Source: Vibrio caribbeanicus ATCC BAA-2122 (GTDB lineage Bacteria; Pseudomonadota; Gammaproteobacteria; Enterobacterales; Vibrionaceae). From it: a DNA stretch of 64,000 bases. The position numbers and the translations under genes were made by a program. Shown piece after piece: positions 1 through 8,719 of this stretch. The notes under the pieces were generated by a model. It saw only the letters and a list, made by a program, of their open reading frames with translations. It did no database searches and was not told the origin of the DNA. How positions within the stretch are numbered: the stretch's first letter is position 1; each line of letters begins with the position of its first letter. The stretch lies in the NCBI RefSeq assembly GCF_000165125.1, contig NZ_AEIU01000083.1, positions 145,484 to 209,483 on the forward strand, given 5' to 3'.

Positions 1-1514
1 TTAATCATCTGCTCGCAACGGTCATGCCGACCTATATTTTTAATACCATAATGTTAGTTTTAGGGACGATGCTTCTCTCTCTAGTCATCGGTATTCCAAC
101 AGCTTGGATAATGGCAATGTGTCGTATTCCAGGGGAAAAATATCTTCAGTGGGCGCTAGTGCTTCCCCTCGCAATGCCCGGTTACATTGTTGGGTATATT
201 TTTACTGATTGGTTCGATTTTGCTGGCCCAGTCCAGATTTTACTCAGAGATATTACAGGATGGTCAGCTGGAGAATATTGGTTTCCTGATATTCGCACTT
301 TAACAGGTGCAATTATTGTACTGTCACTTGTGCTATATCCTTATGTTTATTTGTTGTGCAGAGCGGCTTTTATGGAGCAGAATGTGTCATTGCTTCAATC
401 AGCCCGTTTATTAAAATGCTCTCCGTGGGAAAGCTTTTACCGAATATCGCTTCCTTTGGTTCGTCCCTCCATCGCTGTAGGGCTCTCGCTAGTCGCAATG
501 GAATCTATTGGAGATTTTGGTACCGTTAGTTATTTTGCGGTCAATACATTGACTACTGCTGTCTATGATACTTGGCTTGGCTACTCCAGTCTGACTGCGG
601 CAGCCAAAATTTCGGCTTTCATGCTAGTTGCCGTTATCCTTTTATTAAGTTCTGAACGTTACAGCAGACGAAAGCAAAAATTGTTTCAAAACCAATTTAG
701 TAGTCGAGAAGATTTTTGTTATGAACTCTCAGGCTGGAAGAAATGGTGTGCATTATGTTGGTGCTGGGGTTTAGTCAGTATTGCGTTTTTGTTCCCACTA
801 GGACAGTTGGTTATCTATGCGTATCAATATTTTCTTCAGAGTTGGACTCCTGAATTTCACCGTTACTCACTCAACAGCCTATATGTTTCTTTGAGTGCTG
901 CGTTGATAGGTGTGGTTGTGGCGCTGATCGTCAACTTTTGTCACCGAGTCAGTTCAAATAAAATGAGCTTAATTTCAATGCGCATGTCTTCAATGGGGTA
1001 TGCAGTTCCGGGGACAGTGCTGTCTATTGGTATCATGGTAACAGTGTCTTGGATGGATCATTTCGTCAACGATATCGCTAAATTAATGAATTGGCATCAG
1101 CCAGGCTTGCTCTTCTCGGGTTCAATGTTTGCGCTTATTTTCGCTATGGTTGTGCGCTTTTCTGCGGTTGCAATAGGAAGTATTGAAAGTGGATTGAGTA
1201 AAGTGTCTCCTTCTCTTGATATGGCATCGAGAACTATGGGTTGTGGTGTTAATGGTATGCTCAAGCGCATCCACTTACCTCTGGTACGCCGAGGAGCATT
1301 GATTGCAGGGTTGTTGGTATTTATTGAGTCTATGAAAGAATTAAATGCAGCACTTTTACTTAGACCATTTAACTTTGAGACATTAGCAACCTATGTATAC
1401 AATTTTGCTTCTGACGAACAACTCGAGTTGGCGGCATTGCCAGCGGTGTTGCTCGTGTTAGTGGGTTTGGTCCCTTTAGTTTTGGTTAATCGTTCACTGG
1501 AGCATTCTCACTGA
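1..1514 (+). CDS. fbpB: Iron(III) ABC transporter permease FbpB, 5'-truncated by the window edge
   Basis: Inner-membrane permease of a ferric-iron ABC importer; it passes iron from a periplasmic binding protein (FbpA, expected just upstream) into the cytoplasm. The reading frame is open from base 1 (codons before the ATG at 24 read N-H-L-L-A-T-V), so the true start lies outside the window and a few dozen residues are missing. Many hydrophobic segments form two homologous halves. Each half has a binding-protein-dependent transport loop, with the first near 'AFMEQNVSLLQSARLLKCSP' and the second near 'SRTMGCGVNGMLKRIHLP', the EAA-type contact with the ATPase. The stop overlaps the start of the ATPase gene (TGATG), so the two are translationally coupled. 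Family is secure; the metal substrate is inferred from family and from V. cholerae VC0608-0610 synteny. Confidence 0.88.
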   Translation, partial: NHLLATVMPTYIFNTIMLVLGTMLLSLVIGIPTAWIMAMCRIPGEKYLQWALVLPLAMPGYIVGYIFTDWFDFAGPVQILLRDITGWSAGEYWFPDIRTLTGAIIVLSLVLYPYVYLLCRAAFMEQNVSLLQSARLLKCSPWESFYRISLPLVRPSIAVGLSLVAMESIGDFGTVSYFAVNTLTTAVYDTWLGYSSLTAAAKISAFMLVAVILLLSSERYSRRKQKLFQNQFSSREDFCYELSGWKKWCALCWCWGLVSIAFLFPLGQLVIYAYQYFLQSWTPEFHRYSLNSLYVSLSAALIGVVVALIVNFCHRVSSNKMSLISMRMSSMGYAVPGTVLSIGIMVTVSWMDHFVNDIAKLMNWHQPGLLFSGSMFALIFAMVVRFSAVAIGSIESGLSKVSPSLDMASRTMGCGVNGMLKRIHLPLVRRGALIAGLLVFIESMKELNAALLLRPFNFETLATYVYNFASDEQLELAALPAVLLVLVGLVPLVLVNRSLEHSH

Positions 1515-2545
1515 TGAGTTGTGCATTATCTATTCAAAATCTATCTTGTAAATACGACTTACAAACGACGGTTTTGAGAGACTTATCCCTTGAAGTTACT
1601 CAAGGAGAAATTGTCTGCTTGCTAGGTGCAAGCGGTTGCGGAAAGACAACGCTACTTAAAGCCATTGCGGGGCTACTACCATTGAGCTCAGGTACAATGA
1701 GTCTTGATTGTAAAACCATTGATGGTGAAGGGCGCTGGCTTCCGCCAGAACAAAGGAACATAGGCATGATCTTCCAAGACTATGCTTTATTTCCTCATTT
1801 GACCGTGAAAGAAAATATTGCTTTTGGCCTGAGAGGTTTGAACTCTGTTGAGCGATCTGAGCGTGTAAAAGAGATGTTAGAGTTAGTGCATCTTGCAAAC
1901 TATTCTGAGCGGTACCCACACCAACTTTCTGGTGGACAGCAGCAAAGAGTTGCGATTGCACGCTCTTTAGCATACAAACCAGACCTACTATTGCTTGATG
2001 AGCCTTTTTCAAATATTGATACTCAGGTAAGGCATGAACTTATTGCAGAAATCCGAAAAATATTTAAGACTCAAGGTGTAACGGCTATATTTGTCACTCA
2101 TAGCCGCGAAGAAGCTTTTGCTTTTGCCGATAAAATGGCAGTAATGAATCATGGTGTGATTGAGCAGTACGGTACAGCATCCGAGTTGTATTACAAGCCA
2201 TCAAGTAAGTTCGTTGCAGACTTCCTTGGGGGAGGCAGTTATCTTGTTGCTAGGCGATCCTCTGAATCAGAATTCGAAACGGAGTTTGGTTTAGTTGAAG
2301 CTACAGCACAGCAATACATCCAGATTGGGGCGTCTTGTGAATTATTATTACGCCCTCAACATGTTCAGATTAGTGCTGCTGAGGGCAGTGGTGTTACTGT
2401 TCTTGAGCAGCAGTTTATGGGTGACCATTGCCGGTACGTTATTGATGCGAGTGGTCGTCGTTTGTTAGCGAGCTCTGCAGAGCCCTTATCCATCGGACAA
2501 CAGGTATCGGTAGAAGTCAAAACTCAGGGTGTTTTAGCGTTTTAA
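1514..2545 (+). CDS. fbpC: Iron(III) ABC transporter ATP-binding protein FbpC
   Basis: ATPase driving the ferric-iron importer, on the cytoplasmic face of the membrane. Seen: Walker A GASGCGKTT near residue 37, Q-loop in 'IGMIFQDYALFPH', signature LSGGQQQR near residue 138, Walker B LLLLDEPFSN and the switch His in 'FVTHSREEA'. A C-terminal regulatory TOBE-like domain of about 100 residues follows (from roughly residue 245). At 343 residues it matches FbpC-type ATPases. The start overlaps the fbpB stop by one base. It is the only ABC ATPase in the window and ends 28 bases from the convergent GH9 gene. Its architecture is that of FbpC rather than of oligopeptide-type ATPases, so it probably does not serve the neighbouring oligosaccharide permeases. 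Confidence 0.9.
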   Translation: MSCALSIQNLSCKYDLQTTVLRDLSLEVTQGEIVCLLGASGCGKTTLLKAIAGLLPLSSGTMSLDCKTIDGEGRWLPPEQRNIGMIFQDYALFPHLTVKENIAFGLRGLNSVERSERVKEMLELVHLANYSERYPHQLSGGQQQRVAIARSLAYKPDLLLLDEPFSNIDTQVRHELIAEIRKIFKTQGVTAIFVTHSREEAFAFADKMAVMNHGVIEQYGTASELYYKPSSKFVADFLGGGSYLVARRSSESEFETEFGLVEATAQQYIQIGASCELLLRPQHVQISAAEGSGVTVLEQQFMGDHCRYVIDASGRRLLASSAEPLSIGQQVSVEVKTQGVLAF

Positions 2546-2573
2546 ATGACTCTATTTAGTCTGGGTCTGCTCA

Positions 2574-4301
2574 TTACTCGAGCAACATGTTTGTTTGATG
2601 ATAGTGAGCGACCTGAGCGCTAATCGCCAGTAAATACCAAGCTGCATGGGGTAGCCACTGCTCACTCCATCGCCAATTCTGAGTCATGTCATTTTGATAT
2701 TCCGCAGGGTTAAAAGCGATGGCATTGTCATCCGTGATGCCTGCGGTTATTCCATTACATATGCCTCCCTTGGCGTTATGAAAGCCTTGTTGTGGCAAAT
2801 AATCACAATTGTTAACACCATGGCCATCCAGCATACAGACATTGTATGGATTTAAACCAAGTACCCAACTTAAGCTGTTTTGAGCGTAAAGCAATAATTG
2901 TGGCTTCAGATCGTAAGATTGGATGTGAGGATAGACAAAAAAAGCCATCACAGCCAAAGAACTTAGACGTGCATTTTCTCCCTGCCACCAGTAGAGCGTC
3001 TCATTGTTTTGTGCCATAAAAAAGGCATCTTTTTTAATGTCATTTATGGGTTTGATGTACTGGCGAGGGTAACCAAAAATATTGGCTGTTTTGGTTGTAA
3101 TGGTAAGTTCAAACTTGGCTGCATTCTCTAATATACATCTTGCTTGCTCGCAAAGCAGCTTATCGGATTCTACCTCTATATATTCACAAAGAGCGATTGC
3201 AGGCAAACCCGCTTCCACTGGGTGGTAGAATGGGCGGGCTTTTGTGTTATCAACAGACCAAAAATACGAAAAGCTGTCATCACATTGTTGTTTCTCTATG
3301 AGCAGTCGACACCATAGTCTTGCCTCTGTCAGATACTGCTCATTGTGGGTGCTTTTATACAGCTCAACGGAAGCAATCAGCGCACAGTATTGGTCAATGA
3401 TATTTTCCTGCCCATCGTCAATATACAAGTGATTGTACTCTTTTAAGTGCCAGTAACCTTTTTCTGCACCTTTAAGATAGTCGGTGGAATCAAAGTCACC
3501 GTAACCTTCTAGCCTTGATGCCGCTGCTAGAGAAGCTATTGCCATGCCTCCACCTTGGCGAAAACCTGCATGATAATCGGCAGATTTTTCACCATTCTGG
3601 TGGCTAAATGCACAGACTTCTCGTTGAGATAATGTTTTTGACCATTGATCAAAAACAGTGAGATGAAAGTAGCCTTGTTTACTTTGCATTCGCAACAAAA
3701 AGTCGGCGCCATGCAAAGCTTCGTCAACAAATCGCCTTTTGGATTGAAGGGTGAGTAAATTTGTTGGCTTGAGTAGCTTTAGACTACGTATAAGGTTCCA
3801 AACAACGATTGGGGTTTGCTGAGGGTTGAGATAGTTGGAGTAAGATAAGTGACTCAGATATTTACTCATATCTCCTGATGCATCATACCATCCTCCATGG
3901 ACATCGATGCATTCACCCGTTCCCATAACTTGAACTCGATGGTCATGTTTATCAAATATTCCGCTACAACGTTGAGATTTAAAATAATACAGAACATCTG
4001 AGTAAGTTTGCTCAAATAAAATATTTTTTTGAATACTAAAAGGCTCTGAGCGCGAGTGACTTGTTGAGATAAAATATTGACCTTGCGTTTCGATATGAGA
4101 AAAGTCAATACTGCAAAAATATCCCTTTGACCAGTTGGCGACTTTCGTCGGTTTACCGAGCGGCAGTTCAGCAATGGGCTTGTTATCGATGAGAGAAATT
4201 AAGTTGGCGATATTATCTTGAAGATTATCGTCTGGCATCATCAGTATGGCACGTTTTGGCCCATACGTTTCGTAACCTATATGATTGGTGAGAATTTGCA
4301 T
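2574..4301 (-). CDS. Glycoside hydrolase family 9 enzyme of the chitin/chitosan locus (VC0615-like)
   Basis: Probable exo-beta-glucosaminidase or related enzyme acting on oligosaccharides; homologues in V. cholerae (VC0615) and Photobacterium belong to GH9 and have been described as exo-beta-D-glucosaminidases. Seen: an N-terminal Ig-like portion beginning 'MQILTNHIGYETYGPKRAI', then the (alpha/alpha)6 barrel with the GH9 motif GGWYDASGDMSKY (about residue 135) and a C-terminal 'NPAEYQND' stretch where the general-acid Glu lies in this family. No signal peptide, so it is probably cytoplasmic. I chose ATG 4301 over an in-frame codon at 4334 because GAGG sits just upstream, inside the permease stop, and the protein then starts at the normal GH9 N-terminus (575 residues). 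It follows the permease with a 7-base gap and is the last gene of the run. The ATPase genes that separate these two in V. cholerae are absent. Confidence 0.85.
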   Translation of the reverse strand: MQILTNHIGYETYGPKRAILMMPDDNLQDNIANLISLIDNKPIAELPLGKPTKVANWSKGYFCSIDFSHIETQGQYFISTSHSRSEPFSIQKNILFEQTYSDVLYYFKSQRCSGIFDKHDHRVQVMGTGECIDVHGGWYDASGDMSKYLSHLSYSNYLNPQQTPIVVWNLIRSLKLLKPTNLLTLQSKRRFVDEALHGADFLLRMQSKQGYFHLTVFDQWSKTLSQREVCAFSHQNGEKSADYHAGFRQGGGMAIASLAAASRLEGYGDFDSTDYLKGAEKGYWHLKEYNHLYIDDGQENIIDQYCALIASVELYKSTHNEQYLTEARLWCRLLIEKQQCDDSFSYFWSVDNTKARPFYHPVEAGLPAIALCEYIEVESDKLLCEQARCILENAAKFELTITTKTANIFGYPRQYIKPINDIKKDAFFMAQNNETLYWWQGENARLSSLAVMAFFVYPHIQSYDLKPQLLLYAQNSLSWVLGLNPYNVCMLDGHGVNNCDYLPQQGFHNAKGGICNGITAGITDDNAIAFNPAEYQNDMTQNWRWSEQWLPHAAWYLLAISAQVAHYHQTNMLLE

Positions 4302-4308
4302 AGAGCCC

Positions 4309-5340
4309 TCATGTCTTATTGGTAAAAGATACATCTAGCTCTATTTCTGAGCACTTTTTTAGTTCGGTTTCTTGAAGTAGTTCTTTTTGTTTTCTCTTTT
4401 TTCTTAAGCGTTTGCTTGAACGCAATTGTGGGTTGGCTATTTCATCAACAGCAAAATTTAGCAGGGCCAAACCAGTAATTAAGATGGATAGTGCCAAACA
4501 AGGAACGAGTACTTCCCACCATGCTCCAATGAGCATAGAGGAGGTCGTTTGTACGTTGTAGAGCATAATCCCCCAACTAATAGTATTGGGGTCACCTAAC
4601 CCAAGAAATGAGATAATGGACTCCATCCCGATCGCATACATCACCGAACCGATGAAGCTGGCACCGACGATAGGAATAAGGTTAGGGAAGATTTCAATAA
4701 AGATTATACGAGCAGGGTGTTCTCCTATAACTTCAGCTGCTCGAATAAATTCTTTTCTTCTGAGAGCTAGAGTTTGTGAACGTATTACTCTTGCTCCCCA
4801 TGCCCAAGAAGTACAACCGATCATAATAGCAATTGTTAATGGACCTGCTTCACCGATGAATGCAGCAATAACAAAAAGAAGTGGGTATTGCGGAATAACC
4901 AGCATGATATTCATTAGTACGCTCAGGCAATCATCAACGCGGCCACCAAAATATCCAGAGGAAATACCAATAACCGTGGCTAGAATACATACTGTCATGC
5001 CAGCACCAAAACCTACGGAGAGCGATATTCTTGCTCCGTGGAGCACCTGAGCCCAAATGTCTCTTCCCATCCGACTTGTGCCAAGGACATGTTCTGCCTT
5101 TTTGGAGAGTAATAAAGTACGTCTGTCGTCGGCGAGATATTTAGTTACCCAGCTATTGGGATTGGCTTGTGCAGACTTTACGATAAAGGAAGGGTATTCA
5201 TGAGGGTTACCTGTTCTTTTATCGGGAGCATATTGTGATAATAATGGGGCAAACAGAGCGGCTAAAAAAAACACACTAATAATGATTAGGCCAATACGAG
5301 CACAAAGGTTGTTCCATAAAAGAGAAGTTAAATTTATCAT
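4309..5340 (-). CDS. DppC/OppC-type permease of the (GlcNAc)2/oligosaccharide ABC transporter (VC0618-like)
   Basis: Inner-membrane permease pairing with the DppB-like protein upstream. Seen: an N-terminal membrane helix (about residues 15-38), a periplasmic loop, then five further hydrophobic segments with the binding-protein-dependent loop 'EFIRAAEVIGEHPARIIFIE'. In vibrios this peptide-family transporter takes up chitin disaccharide through a peptide-type binding protein. ATG 5340 overlaps the stop of the preceding permease (TGATG). The C-terminus is a long, highly charged tail (RSSKRLRKKRKQKE...) ending 'IELDVSFTNKT'. This end is followed directly by the GH9 gene rather than by the two ATPase genes expected here. 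Confidence 0.85.
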   Translation of the reverse strand: MINLTSLLWNNLCARIGLIIISVFFLAALFAPLLSQYAPDKRTGNPHEYPSFIVKSAQANPNSWVTKYLADDRRTLLLSKKAEHVLGTSRMGRDIWAQVLHGARISLSVGFGAGMTVCILATVIGISSGYFGGRVDDCLSVLMNIMLVIPQYPLLFVIAAFIGEAGPLTIAIMIGCTSWAWGARVIRSQTLALRRKEFIRAAEVIGEHPARIIFIEIFPNLIPIVGASFIGSVMYAIGMESIISFLGLGDPNTISWGIMLYNVQTTSSMLIGAWWEVLVPCLALSILITGLALLNFAVDEIANPQLRSSKRLRKKRKQKELLQETELKKCSEIELDVSFTNKT

Positions 5341-6329
5341 CAAGAGCTTTCTCCAGCACGTAAACGAGGATCAAAAGCAATGCATAGCAGATCGGCGACT
5401 AGGTTAAATGACAACATAAAGAGGGTCATAATTAGTAACTGGCCTTGAAGCACTTGATAATCACGGGCGTGTATTGCGTTGAGGAGGACCGTCCCCAAAC
5501 CAGGGTAGTTAAAAATAATCTCGACAATCAGCTGCCCCCCGATGGCAATACCAATTGCCATAGAGAATGCGGTGATACTCGGAAGTAGGGCATTTCTTGC
5601 TGCATAATTAAAGATGACTCGACTGCTAGAAAGTCCTTTGCCTTTCGCCATCGTAATGTAATCTTCAGCTAATAGGTTAATCATATTGTTACGCATATTG
5701 ACAAGGAAGCCGCCAATTTGTGCAATGGATGCGCAAAATAGGGGAAGAAACGCGTGATATGCGACGTCTTTGTAAAATGACCAACTGGTCCAATCAGGCG
5801 TGTGACCCGCAGTATAGGCATAGCCAGTAGGGAGCCATTTTAGGCCAATAGCAAATGTAAACAGCGCTATCATGGCGATAACAACTTGAGGAATTGCTTG
5901 AATAATCAGCATAAATGGCGTAACAAAAGTATCATATCGACTTCCTCTCTTCCAAGCTGCCCATACGCCTAATAGAGAGCCTATTGAAAAAGAGATAATT
6001 ACAGCACTGCCTGCTAAAAACAAAGACCACCCAAAAGCTTTGCCGAGTAATTCATTCACAGACAGTGGATAAAACTGTATCGATGTGCCCAACTCCCAAT
6101 ACAATATATTTTTCATATACACCAAGTATTGAGTGACTAGACTGCCATCAACAAAGCCCAATAGTTCTTTCATTGCTGTAATGCGTTCAGGGGTGACTTG
6201 TACGGAGGCATTGGCAAACAACATAGTGACCGGATCACCGGGCATAGCTCTAGGTATAATAAAGTTCAGTGTGGCTGCAACAAAAAGTGCTGCGATATAG
6301 AACATTAGACGCTTAACAAAATAATTCAA
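5340..6329 (-). CDS. DppB/OppB-type permease of the (GlcNAc)2/oligosaccharide ABC transporter (VC0619-like)
   Basis: First permease of the oligosaccharide importer, 329 residues. Seen: N-terminal helix 'MFYIAALFVAATLNFIIPRA' with the DppB-type 'PRAMPGDPV' motif, six hydrophobic segments, and the cytoplasmic coupling loop 'EDYITMAKGKGLSSSRVIF'. The start appears to be TTG at 6329, with GGGGA six bases upstream; no better ATG fits the family N-terminus. It is 115 bases downstream of the binding-protein gene and overlaps the next permease gene, so it is part of one operon. Family assignment is firm; the substrate is inferred from the neighbouring ChiS and binding protein. Confidence 0.86.
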   Translation of the reverse strand: MNYFVKRLMFYIAALFVAATLNFIIPRAMPGDPVTMLFANASVQVTPERITAMKELLGFVDGSLVTQYLVYMKNILYWELGTSIQFYPLSVNELLGKAFGWSLFLAGSAVIISFSIGSLLGVWAAWKRGSRYDTFVTPFMLIIQAIPQVVIAMIALFTFAIGLKWLPTGYAYTAGHTPDWTSWSFYKDVAYHAFLPLFCASIAQIGGFLVNMRNNMINLLAEDYITMAKGKGLSSSRVIFNYAARNALLPSITAFSMAIGIAIGGQLIVEIIFNYPGLGTVLLNAIHARDYQVLQGQLLIMTLFMLSFNLVADLLCIAFDPRLRAGESS

Positions 6330-6444
6330 TGTACTTCCCCACTCTTTTAAAAGCGTTATTGGAACCCTAAAGTATTGATTTGATATCTGTTTATAACCAT
6401 TTCAGATAATAGGGTGACATATACAATATTTGTATTTTTGCTCT

Positions 6445-8127
6445 TTATTTGATTGGCTTGAGATCAAGAACGTGGAGCAGCCTCTCTGGGACTTTAGCCC
6501 AAATACTGGGTCTCCCTTTGGGGTTATCCTCACTCCACCATCCACTAAATCGACGAGTGTTGTATTGATACATGTACGCCCCCGACATGACGGGAATAGT
6601 GACTTGATTCTCAGCGACAATGCTTTGAATTTGATGTGAAACTTTAAGTTGTTGTTCCTTGTCTGCTGTTTTGTAAAAACTATCCAAAAGCTTATCTAGT
6701 GTAGTATTTTTGTAGAAGTGCATGGCAAAACGTGGCATTCCCTCTCCTTTTTGTAGGGCGGAATTATAGGCACTATTCCAGTATGTATGCGGGTCTGCAC
6801 CGTGAAAATACCCAGTAAAAGCGACATCATATGTTCCATCAAGCATGGCTTGATTGTAAACGGAAAAGTCAGGGGTTCTTGCCCTGGCACGGATCCCTGC
6901 TTCAGCCAATTGTTCGACCGCAAGTTGGACAGTATTGTTAAAATCTGTCCATCCATTTGGTGACAGTATTATAAGCTCGAAAGGCTGACCACTTGGTGTT
7001 TCCACATAGTTATCACCATTGACATCTAGAAAACCAGATTGCTTTAGCAGTGCCTTCGAGCCTTCAATATCGTAGGTGTTATACGCTTTATATTTTTGAT
7101 GAATTTTTTCATCAGACCATGTTTTAAATGCATATCCGAGGCCTGAGGCGAAGTCATTGATCGTCCCACTACCGTAAAATGCGATGTCTATGATTGTTTG
7201 CCGATCAATGGCCATTGAAAAGGCTCGACGAAAATTGATGTTGTTGAGAGCTTCATGTTTAGCCGCATTAGGGGTATTAAAATTGACAACAAAAGCCTGT
7301 GTTCCTGAAGGGGGGTACCAGTAATGATTATTAGGATTGGCTGCAGCGTATATTCTGTCAATATCCGGGATAAAAGAAGCAGCCCAGTCAAGCTCGCCAT
7401 TGATGACTTTATTTAAAAACTGATCATTATTAGCAATTTGTGGTACGCGAAGACAATCTATATTCAAACTTTGCGCGTCCCAATATACTGGGTTTCTGCA
7501 CTGAATGTAGAGTTGAGGAGTAAATGTATCAATCTCTGTGAAGGGGCCACTGCCCACTGGATTTTCGTTGGCGAATGTTGTCGGTTCTTTGATTGATTTC
7601 CAAACGTGTTCAGGAACGATCGGTACTTTGACAATGTCATAAGGGGCATTTGAGTTTGCTTCAGTGAGATGGAATCTGACTTGGTATTGACTGATTTTTT
7701 CGCTGTACGTAACTAAGGTATTGATGCCGGTTTGATCAAGTTCTGGCTTTCGTTTCACTAGATTAAAGGAATAAATCACATCATCAGCATCAAAGGGCTC
7801 ACCGTCTGACCATTTGACCTCTTTTCTTAAATCGAAAAGCACGCTCTTCAAATTACTCGACATTGTATAATTTTTAGCAAGTCTAAATACAGGAGTATTT
7901 CCCTGCATTTCGTTAAAAATGATTAAAGGTTCATAAATGAAATCGGATGTCGTATGCAGATGAGATGCGCCAAGAAATGGATTGAAGTTACGTACGAAAG
8001 TATTAAATTCTTTTGGGTGCACTGTTAGCTCACTCCTTTTATGCATAGCAACTGAAGACATGCTCAGTGCTGCTGACATAAAGAGAATGATGAGTGAGAA
8101 GAGTAATTTTTTACAGTTAGCGAGCAT
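6445..8127 (-). CDS. Periplasmic chitin oligosaccharide-binding protein CBP (SBP family 5, VC0620-like)
   Basis: Periplasmic solute-binding protein of the peptide/nickel family 5. In V. cholerae, CBP binds chitin oligosaccharides and also holds the sensor ChiS inactive until ligand arrives (established knowledge). Seen: a signal peptide over roughly residues 1-27 (KK then a hydrophobic core) and family-5 signatures such as 'FDADDVIYSFNLVKRKPELD' and 'NINFRRAFSMAIDRQTIID'. Length 560 is normal. ATG 8127 has AAGGA upstream. It heads the minus-strand operon CBP-permease-permease-GH9 and is separated from chiS by 592 bases that must carry its promoter. Whether it still binds chitobiose cannot be told from sequence. 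Confidence 0.87.
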   Translation of the reverse strand: MLANCKKLLFSLIILFMSAALSMSSVAMHKRSELTVHPKEFNTFVRNFNPFLGASHLHTTSDFIYEPLIIFNEMQGNTPVFRLAKNYTMSSNLKSVLFDLRKEVKWSDGEPFDADDVIYSFNLVKRKPELDQTGINTLVTYSEKISQYQVRFHLTEANSNAPYDIVKVPIVPEHVWKSIKEPTTFANENPVGSGPFTEIDTFTPQLYIQCRNPVYWDAQSLNIDCLRVPQIANNDQFLNKVINGELDWAASFIPDIDRIYAAANPNNHYWYPPSGTQAFVVNFNTPNAAKHEALNNINFRRAFSMAIDRQTIIDIAFYGSGTINDFASGLGYAFKTWSDEKIHQKYKAYNTYDIEGSKALLKQSGFLDVNGDNYVETPSGQPFELIILSPNGWTDFNNTVQLAVEQLAEAGIRARARTPDFSVYNQAMLDGTYDVAFTGYFHGADPHTYWNSAYNSALQKGEGMPRFAMHFYKNTTLDKLLDSFYKTADKEQQLKVSHQIQSIVAENQVTIPVMSGAYMYQYNTRRFSGWWSEDNPKGRPSIWAKVPERLLHVLDLKPIK

Positions 8128-8719
8128 ATGGATTCCTTTGCCTTATATCCTCTATTCCACTTATGAGCTGATGGAATACTGAAATTTTTAAGTGAACGGT
8201 CTGCTCTGACGGCTTAATGCTGTCACCCAGAAAAGTGGTATAGTTCTTCTTGTTTAATTTCAAGCAAACATAATTTATCAACCAACTGCAACGGTTATTC
8301 TCGTTAAAAATGTTAAAAACAAACAACAGAACGTTAAGTGCGTTTAAACTCTATCCATGAGCGAGATTTGAAGCAAGATATTTGCCTTGATCTTGACCGC
8401 AAAATCTCATTTTAATCTTTAAAGTTGTGAGTGCTTGCTATCTCTTTAAGTCTTTATTAATAACAACTATTCGTCCTTGGAATTAAAATCACACCATTAA
8501 ATTGGTGACGGTAAAATTTCACATTTTGAAACTGGCGTTTTGTTGTGATTGTCTTCGCAATCTCAGAGACTTATTGGCCTTAATGAGAGTCTGTTATACC
8601 CAAGTAAACGAAAAAATTGTGGTTTGGTCAGAGTGATTGATGACATTTTGGAGCATTGAAAAAACGCTCTGGGAGCAAAAGAAAGTTTATTCTCCATTCC
8701 TCATGGTCAAAGACCTAAG
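8128..8719. other. 592-base gap between chiS and the CBP operon; CBP promoter region
   Basis: No convincing gene; short frames here show no protein-like composition. It should contain the CBP operon promoter and, by analogy with V. cholerae, sites for ChiS and CRP. Besides the CRP-like site listed separately I could not pick out a sure promoter or a strong terminator for chiS. A weak GAGC/GCTC hairpin with a run of T on the minus strand lies near 8651-8673. Confidence 0.5.
8544..8559. promoter_or_regulatory. Candidate CRP-cAMP site upstream of the CBP operon
   Basis: TGTGATTGTCTTCGCA matches the CRP pattern TGTGA-N6-TCACA with one mismatch in the second half. It lies about 415 bases upstream of the CBP start codon. 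CRP control of chitin uptake genes is known in V. cholerae; occupancy here is inference. Confidence 0.4.

Noticed and set aside
6430-6639. Plus-strand open frame opposite the CBP gene
   Set aside because: It is antisense to a clear family-5 binding protein and has no ribosome site or protein-like features; the same holds for many other antisense frames in the window.
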